The notes beneath the pieces were generated by a model, which was not told the origin of the DNA, made no database searches, and saw only the letters and a list, made by a program, of their open reading frames with translations. From Chitinophaga niabensis (lineage in GTDB: Bacteria > Bacteroidota > Bacteroidia > Chitinophagales > Chitinophagaceae), in NCBI RefSeq assembly GCF_039545795.1, contig NZ_CP154260.1:1803001-1867000 (forward strand): a stretch of 64,000 nucleotides of DNA, written 5' to 3'. Positions 43,605 to 51,218 of this stretch are shown here, in pieces; position 1 is the stretch's first letter, and each line of letters opens with the position of its first letter. Made by a program: the position numbers and the translations under genes.

Positions 43605-46448
43605 ATGAAAAGAAGAGTTCTATTGCTTGCGCTTGCTACCACAAGCGTTTTTTCTTTATGGGAACAACCCGCCCTGGCACAGAAAAAAGCTGCGCCAGCA
43701 GTAAAGAAAACAGGGGATGTGATCCCTAACGATCCCGATGTAAAGATCGGTAAACTGGCCAACGGCCTCACCTACTATATCCGTAAGAACACGGAGCCTA
43801 AGAACAGGGCTGTGCTCTATATGGCCTTAAAAGCAGGTTCCCTGATGGAAACCGATGCACAGCAAGGGCTGGCTCACTTCACTGAGCACATGGCCTTTAA
43901 CGGTACAAAAGACTTTCCCAAAAATGAACTGATCAACTACCTGCAAAAGGCCGGTGTGAAGTTTGGGGCAGACCTGAACGCCTTTACAGCTTTTGATCAA
44001 ACAGTATACCAGCTGCCTATCCCTACAGATAGCGCCGCACTGTTCAGGAACGGCTTTAAGATCCTGGCTAACTGGGCAGGATATGTAAGCATGGAGGATA
44101 GTGAAATTGACAATGAAAGAGGTGTGATCGTGGAAGAAGACCGTCAGCGGGGTAAGAATGCGCAATCCCGTATTCAGAAAGAACTGCTGCCGGTATTGCT
44201 GAAAGGTTCCCGTTACGCAGAACGCATCCCTATCGGTAAACTGGATATTATCCAGAACTTTAAACACAACGAGATCAAACAGTTCTATAAAGACTGGTAC
44301 CGTCCGAACCTGCAGGGTGTTATTGCAGTAGGTGATTTTAATGTGGCAGAAGTGGAAGCGATGATCAAAGAAAACTTCAGTGCGCTGAAGAACCCGGCCA
44401 ATCCTAAACCGGTTATCAAGTATGATATGCCTGATAACAAGGACCCGCTGGTGAAGATCGTAACAGACAAGGAATTCCCTTATAATGTGGCGGTTGTAAT
44501 GATCCGTCATCGCGGCTCTGTAGGTAAAACAACTGCAGAAGTGAAAACCGGTATCATTAATGGCATGATCAATTCCATGGTGGGCAGCCGCATCAACGAA
44601 CTGAAACAAAAAGGCACAGCGCCTTTCGTGGAAGGTCAATTTTCTTACGGCGCATACCAGGGAGGCCTGATCCCCGGCCTGGAAGCTGCTTCTGTAGTAG
44701 CTGTTGCCAAATCCGGCGATGAACTGGCTAAAGCACTTACCGGTATGATGACGGAAGCAGAACGTATGAGCCAGTTCGGCTTTACCGCTTCTGAACTGGA
44801 CATCGTTAAGAAGAACCTGGAAGCAGGTAATGAAAAGTCTTTCAAAGAGAAAGATAAAACAGCTTCCAACGCTTATGTACAGGCTTATCTCAGCAACTTC
44901 CTGCAAGGCAGCCCTATCCCTGACGCTACTTACCGTTATGAAATGGTGAAACGTTTACTGGCTGAGATCACACTGGAAGATGTGAACAAAAAAGCGAAGG
45001 AAATGATCAAACCTGAAAACATGATGATCATTGTACAGGCACCTGAAAAAGAGAAAGCAAAATTACCAACAGAAGCACAATTGCTGGCTGCTGTTAAAGA
45101 AGCCGGTAAAGGCGTTACTGCTTATGTAGAGAATAAAGTGGATAAGCCACTGCTGGAGAAAAAACCGGTAGCCGGTAAAGTAGTGAGCGAAGAAAAGATC
45201 GAAGGGATCGATGTTACTAAACTCACGTTATCCAATGGCGTAAAAGTATACCTGAAGCCTACCACTTTCAAGAACGATCAGATCCTCTTCACTTCCTTTG
45301 CACAGGGCGGTACTTCCCTGGCAGACGATAAGGAGTATATGCTCGTAAACTATGCGGGCAACATTCCCTCTGATGGTATCGGTGAATTTGATAACACCCA
45401 GTTGAGGAAACTGCTGGCAGGTTCTACCGCCAACGCCGGTGCTTACATCAGTGATCTCTACCAGGGCTTCAGCGGTTCTGCTTCTCCTAAAGACCTGGAA
45501 ACAGCATTGCAACTGGTGTATGCGAGGGCAACCAATCCCCGTAAAGATCCTGTTGTTTTCAAACAGAACCTGGACGATTATAAAGTGATGCTGCAGAATG
45601 CAGATGATAACCCGGAAAGCGTTTATGGCGATACGATCAATGCGGTACTCTCTTCCAACAGCATACGTGAAAAGAAACCAACAGCAGCAGAACTGGATGC
45701 TATTTCCCTGGATAAATCCTTTGCTTTCTATAAAGACCGTTTCGCTGATGCCAGCGGACAAACCTTTGTGTTTGTAGGAAACTTTGAAGTGGATAAGATC
45801 AAACCTTTACTGGAAACTTATCTGGGAGGTTTACCTGCGGCCAATCGCCCTGAAAAATACATCGACCGTGGTATTAAGCCATTGAGCGGTAAAGTGGAAA
45901 GAACTGTAAAGAAAGGTATTGAAGATAAAGCACAGGTGAAACTCTACTTCCACCACGACTACCAGTTTTCACCAGAGAACAACCTGCAGCTGAGTGCATT
46001 GAGTGATATCCTGGAGTTTAAAGTGCTGGAGCGTTTACGTGAGAAGGAGAGTGGAGTGTACAGTCCGAATGTAGGTGTTTCCTATGAGAAACTGCCGAGC
46101 CCATACTACAACCTCACGATCTCTTTCAGCTGTGCTACTGCCAATGTTGAAAAGCTGATCGCTGCTGCGCTGGATGAAATTGAGAAGATCAAGAAAGAAG
46201 GTGCAACTGCGGTAGACGTGGAGAAATTCAAAGCAGAAAGCAAAAGGTCTATGGAAGTGAGCCTGAGAGAGAACAACTTCTGGTTGTCTTACCTCAGTTC
46301 TAAATTCCGTAATAACGAAGATCCTTTAAGTGTGCTGAAACAGAATGAACGTCTTGAGCAGGTAACACCTGAGAGCGTTAAAACTGCTGCACAGAAGTAC
46401 CTGGGTGGCGCTGATTATTTCAGAGCTGTACTGGTGCCTGAGAAATAA
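43605..46448 (+). CDS. Periplasmic M16 (pitrilysin/insulinase-type) zinc protease
   Basis: The 947-residue protein has a signal peptide (QPALAQ, about residue 26) and two M16 halves. The first half has the inverted zinc motif HFTEH with His91, Glu94 and His95, and the downstream EIDNERGVIVEEDRQR near 165-180 that supplies the third ligand Glu. The second half (from about 540, GIDVTKLTLSNGVKVYLKP) lacks the zinc motif, as usual for single-chain M16 enzymes. It degrades oligopeptides in the periplasm or processes secreted proteins. Start ATG 43605 fits the signal peptide. The gene is monocistronic, with a terminator on each side. Confidence 0.93.
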   Translation: MKRRVLLLALATTSVFSLWEQPALAQKKAAPAVKKTGDVIPNDPDVKIGKLANGLTYYIRKNTEPKNRAVLYMALKAGSLMETDAQQGLAHFTEHMAFNGTKDFPKNELINYLQKAGVKFGADLNAFTAFDQTVYQLPIPTDSAALFRNGFKILANWAGYVSMEDSEIDNERGVIVEEDRQRGKNAQSRIQKELLPVLLKGSRYAERIPIGKLDIIQNFKHNEIKQFYKDWYRPNLQGVIAVGDFNVAEVEAMIKENFSALKNPANPKPVIKYDMPDNKDPLVKIVTDKEFPYNVAVVMIRHRGSVGKTTAEVKTGIINGMINSMVGSRINELKQKGTAPFVEGQFSYGAYQGGLIPGLEAASVVAVAKSGDELAKALTGMMTEAERMSQFGFTASELDIVKKNLEAGNEKSFKEKDKTASNAYVQAYLSNFLQGSPIPDATYRYEMVKRLLAEITLEDVNKKAKEMIKPENMMIIVQAPEKEKAKLPTEAQLLAAVKEAGKGVTAYVENKVDKPLLEKKPVAGKVVSEEKIEGIDVTKLTLSNGVKVYLKPTTFKNDQILFTSFAQGGTSLADDKEYMLVNYAGNIPSDGIGEFDNTQLRKLLAGSTANAGAYISDLYQGFSGSASPKDLETALQLVYARATNPRKDPVVFKQNLDDYKVMLQNADDNPESVYGDTINAVLSSNSIREKKPTAAELDAISLDKSFAFYKDRFADASGQTFVFVGNFEVDKIKPLLETYLGGLPAANRPEKYIDRGIKPLSGKVERTVKKGIEDKAQVKLYFHHDYQFSPENNLQLSALSDILEFKVLERLREKESGVYSPNVGVSYEKLPSPYYNLTISFSCATANVEKLIAAALDEIEKIKKEGATAVDVEKFKAESKRSMEVSLRENNFWLSYLSSKFRNNEDPLSVLKQNERLEQVTPESVKTAAQKYLGGADYFRAVLVPEK

Positions 46449-46450
46449 AC

Positions 46451-46503
46451 AAAACAGGGCTGTTTCTGAGAAGGGCTGTTTCTGAGAAGAGACAGCCCTG
46501 TTT
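46451..46503 (+). terminator. Terminator with a duplicated left arm
   Basis: GGGCTGTTTCTGAGAA occurs twice in tandem (46456-46471 and 46472-46487) before a single right arm ACAGCCCTGTTT (46491-46502). The right arm can pair with the first copy (12 bp: AAACAGGGCTGT) or with the second copy (AGGGCTGTTTCT) with a tighter loop, so two alternative hairpins are possible. A T-rich run (TTTCTTT) follows. It lies directly after the M16 stop. Confidence 0.75.
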
Positions 46504-46578
46504 CTTTATAGTATCGTTGCGGTATTATGCTTTATTGTTCAAGTGGGCATGCTTTATTTCTTTAACACCATACCCTTT

Positions 46579-48903
46579 TTACTCCGGCAATACCGTTACC
46601 CGCAAAGCCTTTAACCCCGTTAACCCCTGCAGATCTTCCAGCTTCAGTTCCTCTATTTCCGCATCCAGCACCTTTTCTTCCTGCAGGTAATAGATATATG
46701 GCAGGTAATCTTCCACATCCTTATCATTGAAATAGATCAGCGCTATTTTGTCCGGCTGCGTCAGCCTTTCCTCCGTGTCCCTGATATGCACTTTATCGAT
46801 CCGCTTTTTGATCATCTCATAACGGATATTATAAGCACCTTCCACATCAAACTTCCTTTCATCTGTTCTGAAACTGATATCAATGGTATTGTTATGCAGG
46901 AAGATCAGCTGTGTTGTACGCAGGGGCTTAGGCATGGAAGGCAACAGCGCCCTTGTTATGCGGGCAATAGCCGCCATAGAGGTCAGCTGCCATAACCGGA
47001 TGCTCTTCAGGTGAAAGTGAGAAAAAGGCAGGTCCGGCGCTATGGATTGCCCGATGTAAATATCATATTCCATCCCATCCGTTCTGAATTTCTCAAAATA
47101 GCAGGGATATCCTTTTTGCAATTGCTCCTGTTCTGATTCCAGGTAATTATTAATGGTGTTGTTTAATAAGGTCATGGAATGGTCCAGCGCCTGTTTGTTG
47201 GAGTCCGTTACTTCTGCTATGGTTTTTATATAGCTGTCAATCCGTTCTTTCAACTTCGGTTCCTGGCGGGAAAGGTGCTGCAGGTATTCTACAGATTCCG
47301 CCTGCAGGAAATAGGTGATATCACCTTCTTCTGTAGTAGTGAGTTGTTCTCCCGCTACTTTCTGCAGCCACGTTTTACAGGTGAACACCATCCCATCCAG
47401 CAGGGAAGAGCGCTGAACCGCCTGGGCTTCCGTGAAGAGGCCAAGGAGTTGTGTGAGCTGATGTTCAAGGTCTGCCTGGATGGCCAGGTTCCTTTCTACC
47501 GTAGAATTACGGATGTCTATAGCACCATAAAGCGGATATACATTCGTAAAGCGGATAGGCGCCGTTTCTGTAATGGACGCATCTTTCTTTCTGCGATAGA
47601 GGTATTCCCAGGCTATCTCATTGAACTTCCACTGCACAGCCGGCTGAATGGAGGTGAATTTTTCCTTGATGATGTTTTCAATTTCAAGATTGAATTCATC
47701 TATATAGATCTGCATCAGTTGTGCAATAGCAGGGATAGCAGGTTCCAGCTTCGCGAATGTTTTTTCATCAAAGCTGTCCGGCGCCCAGGTATGCATGGCC
47801 AGTACACCTGCCAGTACACCATTGTGGAATACAGGGATCAAAGCAAGAGAGCGTACCCCGTCATTCACGAAGGTTTGCAGGAAGCTGAATTCCCGGATGT
47901 TTTCCTTTGCCACATCCGGTGAAAAAAAGGAGTTGGGATTTGCTGCATAGTGAGATGCCTGGCGCTGAAAGGATTCAGGGCTGAGCGTTTCATCTCCCCA
48001 GGTTTTATACAGTATGCCTGTACCACCACGCCCGAAGCCGTACACCATTTTGCCGTTCACCCGCACAAAAGGGAACAGGTCGAACTCAATCTTACTGCTG
48101 CATACCAGTGTTTTGAGAGACTGGATCACGTTCTTATACACTACATCATCTGTTTCGGCAGTACGGGTCAGCCTGATCTTGGTGATATTATCGATGGCTT
48201 TTTCGGCTGTTACGTCCTGTATCGTGGAAACGGAGATGCCTCTGAACTGAAAGAGATCAAGCGGTAAGATGTCTTCCAGGTATTGAGAACTGGTGTTCTC
48301 TGCTATGTGCGCATGCAGTTTGCCGAAATTAAGTTCCGGTAAAGGGCCTTTGGCAGTAGCTTCAATAAAATCTGTATTGATATGAACGGTGTAGTATTGG
48401 AACAGCCCGGTTTCTTCGTTCTGGTAGGCGTTGTATTGTTCGTGTTTTAAAGGCGAATGGTAATTATAGAACTTTTTCAGGATGTAGGAGTAGACCATGT
48501 CTATCCTTTCTTTCTTATAATCTTCTAAGCTTTTATTATGCAAGGCAGTTTTACGGCTTTGGAGCACTGTATAAAAGGCTTCCGTGCCATAGATGATGAT
48601 AGGCTGCACCGGTACCCAGAGTGCCCACAGGGTGTTTTCTTCTGCAGCGGCCATGGGAGATACCGTGGCATAGAAATACTCCAGCAGATGGGCATTCGCA
48701 TAGAATTGTTCTATGCTCAGTTCATCGGGCAGCCTGGCGGCTTCAAACTTCTCCAATACACTTTTGAAGAAGTCTGCCTTCACCGTTTTTTCTTCTTTTA
48801 TCCTTTTTCGCAGGAAAGACATGAACGGCTTAAACGACAAAGCCGAATCGATCTGTAGGCCATCAGGCATATGGCCTGTGAAATCAATGAGTAGTTGCTG
48901 CAT
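46579..48903 (-). CDS. Large cytoplasmic GAF-domain protein, possibly cyclase-related
   Basis: From ATG 48903 the protein is 774 residues; an in-frame ATG at 48957 would overlap the upstream cytochrome gene by 31 bases. There is no signal or membrane segment. A GAF-like domain is seen around 330-405 (FVNDGVRSLALIPVFHNGVLAG), followed by a long helical region. Around 453-470 the run FTNVYPLYGAIDIRNST resembles the FaDIrGsT metal-binding start of class III nucleotide cyclases, but the fold is not certain. It follows the TonB receptor, beta-helix and cytochrome genes at short spacing, so it may be the intracellular sensor of that operon. Function unknown. Confidence 0.72.
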   Translation of the reverse strand: MQQLLIDFTGHMPDGLQIDSALSFKPFMSFLRKRIKEEKTVKADFFKSVLEKFEAARLPDELSIEQFYANAHLLEYFYATVSPMAAAEENTLWALWVPVQPIIIYGTEAFYTVLQSRKTALHNKSLEDYKKERIDMVYSYILKKFYNYHSPLKHEQYNAYQNEETGLFQYYTVHINTDFIEATAKGPLPELNFGKLHAHIAENTSSQYLEDILPLDLFQFRGISVSTIQDVTAEKAIDNITKIRLTRTAETDDVVYKNVIQSLKTLVCSSKIEFDLFPFVRVNGKMVYGFGRGGTGILYKTWGDETLSPESFQRQASHYAANPNSFFSPDVAKENIREFSFLQTFVNDGVRSLALIPVFHNGVLAGVLAMHTWAPDSFDEKTFAKLEPAIPAIAQLMQIYIDEFNLEIENIIKEKFTSIQPAVQWKFNEIAWEYLYRRKKDASITETAPIRFTNVYPLYGAIDIRNSTVERNLAIQADLEHQLTQLLGLFTEAQAVQRSSLLDGMVFTCKTWLQKVAGEQLTTTEEGDITYFLQAESVEYLQHLSRQEPKLKERIDSYIKTIAEVTDSNKQALDHSMTLLNNTINNYLESEQEQLQKGYPCYFEKFRTDGMEYDIYIGQSIAPDLPFSHFHLKSIRLWQLTSMAAIARITRALLPSMPKPLRTTQLIFLHNNTIDISFRTDERKFDVEGAYNIRYEMIKKRIDKVHIRDTEERLTQPDKIALIYFNDKDVEDYLPYIYYLQEEKVLDAEIEELKLEDLQGLTGLKALRVTVLPE

Positions 48904-48926
48904 GTTAGGAAAGAAATTACCCGAAA

Positions 48927-49934
48927 TTACTGATTTCGTGGCAATTGATCTATCCATGTTCTGATCAGTGCAACTCCTTCCTTATGAATTAATGTTCTGG
49001 CTAACTCAGGCATAGCCGTACCAGGCTCTGTACTGTTCATCCTATAAGCAAGGATAGAACGGTCTGCGTTTCCGGGAAGGATGTCGTAATCCAGTCCGCC
49101 TGCCCCGCCACCGGCAGATACAGGGCCTTTCAGGAAGCCGAGATGTGCAGGATCAGTTTGTTCGTATTCAAGGAATAAACCGGTATTATAGGCATCTCCG
49201 CCTTTGGTATGGCAATGTGCACAGTTTACATCCAGGTAGGCGCGTGCCCGTTGTGCTACTGTATAGTGCACACTATCTTTCCAGTCCGGCAATACCGGCA
49301 CCTGGGTAAGCGCAGGCATTCCTTTCAGGGAGCCATTGGTCACCCATTGTTGTAAATGCGGATGGAGATTGCGGGCCTTAGGCCCGATAGGCAGTAGTTG
49401 CCCGTTGTTGGAATGGCATCTTTTGCAATCATTGGTATTCGGCACCTGGTATACGGTGGAAACCTTTTGCTGTTGATCGTCCAGCAGGGTGATGGGAACT
49501 TTCTTGCCGGTGATCCACTTAACCGCTTCCGTTTGTTCAGCATTCCAGAGGTAGTTCATCACCTTCCAGCGTTGATCAAAGGGGTCTTTAAACAGCAAGC
49601 GGGTTTCGATCAGTGTTTTAATATGTGCCGTATCGTTATATGAGAAGTTCTTAATGATGAAGGTAGAGTCCGGGAATTCCAAAGTACCGGAATCCCTGTA
49701 TTGCATGCTCTTTCCTGCAGGCAGTACAATAAAACGGTCCTTCAAAGCATAATCCGTGAACAGCGGTGTGCTGAGTTCGTAATGCTGCACACCGGCGGCT
49801 GCGGTAAGTGTTTTCAGTTCTCCTGTAAAGAAACCGTAATCGGATAATTTCTCTTTAAATTCGAAAGCCTGTTTAGGCTGCTGAGGTTGACCGCAACCCC
49901 ATAATACCATACTGATAAGGATCAATCGCTTCAT
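48927..49934 (-). CDS. Diheme c-type cytochrome lipoprotein (SO2930 family)
   Basis: The 335-residue protein has a lipoprotein signal with Cys at residue 14 (MVLWGC) and two heme-attachment motifs, CKRCH at 170-174 and CAHCH at 238-242. The N-terminal part (FFTGELKTLTAAAGVQHYELSTPLFTDY, about 35-62, listed as a region) and NYLWNAEQTEAVKW fit the SO2930/HNE_0200 diheme family (TIGR03806 as I recall), whose genes usually pair with a beta-helix protein, exactly the gene 9 bases upstream. It should carry electrons on the periplasmic or outer surface. The electron donor and acceptor are unknown. No other cytochrome gene is in the window. Confidence 0.88.
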   Translation of the reverse strand: MKRLILISMVLWGCGQPQQPKQAFEFKEKLSDYGFFTGELKTLTAAAGVQHYELSTPLFTDYALKDRFIVLPAGKSMQYRDSGTLEFPDSTFIIKNFSYNDTAHIKTLIETRLLFKDPFDQRWKVMNYLWNAEQTEAVKWITGKKVPITLLDDQQQKVSTVYQVPNTNDCKRCHSNNGQLLPIGPKARNLHPHLQQWVTNGSLKGMPALTQVPVLPDWKDSVHYTVAQRARAYLDVNCAHCHTKGGDAYNTGLFLEYEQTDPAHLGFLKGPVSAGGGAGGLDYDILPGNADRSILAYRMNSTEPGTAMPELARTLIHKEGVALIRTWIDQLPRNQ

Positions 49935-49943
49935 TCCGCTTTT

Positions 49944-51206
49944 CTATTTACAACTAAATGCCGTCATGTCCGTACCCAGACGCCAGTTTTTTGTACCTAT
50001 GTTCAATGCATCCGCATTCACAAAAAGATTACTGCCTGTCTGTTTGATGCAGATGGAATCCGGATTTATTTTTTGTTCGTTCGTGATCACATTCGTAGAA
50101 ATGCCATCATACAGGATCAAAGGGATGCGTGCCCCCTTACGTGAAGTATCCTGCTGATTCAATTGCTGTTCAATGGCTACGAGTATCTTGCCGGTATGGT
50201 GTGCAAATACCGGTTCCGGGAAACTAGGCCCCATTTCCAGGGTGTTATCATGTATGGAGATGTTCTTTGAAACAGGGAAGTAGCTGGCTTTGATCTTTTC
50301 ACCCGCCTTACTGTCCACAAAGAATCCGGATACGATAATGATGGCACTGGAATTATTATTAATGATGCGGTTATTATACAGCTCAATATCAGAAGTGGCC
50401 TGGATGATCACGCCGCTGCCCGGTGCTGCATTGCCCACTCCCCAGGTGGTACCGAAACTTCCTGATTTGGCAAAGTTCCTTTCGTTATTATCGTGTATAT
50501 AATTGTTGTAAGCTTTTACATGCCCGCCGCGCTGGGAAAGGTCCGGCAGGTCAAAGATCAGGAAACCGGAAGTGTTGCCATAGAATTCATTGTCGAATAC
50601 TTCTGCATTGGTAGTGTTCTCTATTTCGCAGCCGGCTACATTTTTATAAGCCTTACATTTCTTTACTACAGCTTTATTGGTTTGCCCTACATAGATGCCC
50701 GCATCAGATGCGCCTTCAGCATAACAGTTTTCAATCACCACATCGTTACATAACACAGGGTAGATACCGTAACCGCCATTGCTGGAGTCCATGGCCTTCC
50801 ATACGGTATGCAGGTCTGTAATACGTACGTTTTCACTTTTATTTATTTTCAGCAGGTCTCCTTTGGATTCCCTTAAGGTGATACCGGAAATGGAGAAGTC
50901 CTTTACCTCTGATACCCTGATACCTTCACCACCTTGTGTTTGGCCCGAGAAGTCAAAGATGGTTTTATCCGGCCCTGCACCTTTGATGCTGATGTGTTTC
51001 AATTGCACCAGGCTCAGGTTATCGAATTTGTACAGTCCTTCTTTCAGTTCAATACTGCTGCTGTCTGTCAGCGACAGGAAGGCTTCCAGGATCTTAGCCT
51101 CTTCCCCGGGGCCAAAGCTCAGCACGGTTTTATAATCTCCCGGAGCTTTGGGAGCTGAACAGGCAGCGGCCAGGATAACAATCAGTATGGATAGATACCT
51201 TTTCAT
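49944..51206 (-). CDS. Parallel beta-helix lipoprotein paired with diheme cytochrome
   Basis: The 420-residue lipoprotein has Cys at residue 16 (ILAAAC). The body is a right-handed parallel beta-helix with repeated turns: KHISIKGAGPDKTIFDFSG, DFSISGITLRESKGDLL, NVRITDLHTVW, DVVIENCYAEGASDAGIYVG, AVVKKCKAYKNVAG, AEVFDNEFYGNTSGFLIF and HVKAYNNYIHDNNERN. This matches the family that is paired with the SO2930-type cytochrome (TIGR03805/TIGR03806 as I recall). Beta-helix proteins often bind or cleave polysaccharide, but no lyase active site can be confirmed by eye. It lies 12 bases after the TonB receptor gene and 9 bases before the cytochrome gene. Confidence 0.88.
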   Translation of the reverse strand: MKRYLSILIVILAAACSAPKAPGDYKTVLSFGPGEEAKILEAFLSLTDSSSIELKEGLYKFDNLSLVQLKHISIKGAGPDKTIFDFSGQTQGGEGIRVSEVKDFSISGITLRESKGDLLKINKSENVRITDLHTVWKAMDSSNGGYGIYPVLCNDVVIENCYAEGASDAGIYVGQTNKAVVKKCKAYKNVAGCEIENTTNAEVFDNEFYGNTSGFLIFDLPDLSQRGGHVKAYNNYIHDNNERNFAKSGSFGTTWGVGNAAPGSGVIIQATSDIELYNNRIINNNSSAIIIVSGFFVDSKAGEKIKASYFPVSKNISIHDNTLEMGPSFPEPVFAHHTGKILVAIEQQLNQQDTSRKGARIPLILYDGISTNVITNEQKINPDSICIKQTGSNLFVNADALNIGTKNWRLGTDMTAFSCK

Positions 51207-51218
51207 ATAACGTGTGTT

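Noticed and set aside
43827..44906. Minus-strand open frame of 359 codons opposite the M16 protease gene
   Set aside because: It is rich in Cys, His and Phe, has no domain, and lies wholly inside the zinc-site half of a convincing protease gene; it is a shadow frame.
47179..47922. Plus-strand open frame of 247 codons opposite the GAF protein gene
   Set aside because: Composition is atypical (many Cys, Phe, Arg), no signal or domain, and it is fully antisense to a coherent 774-residue protein.
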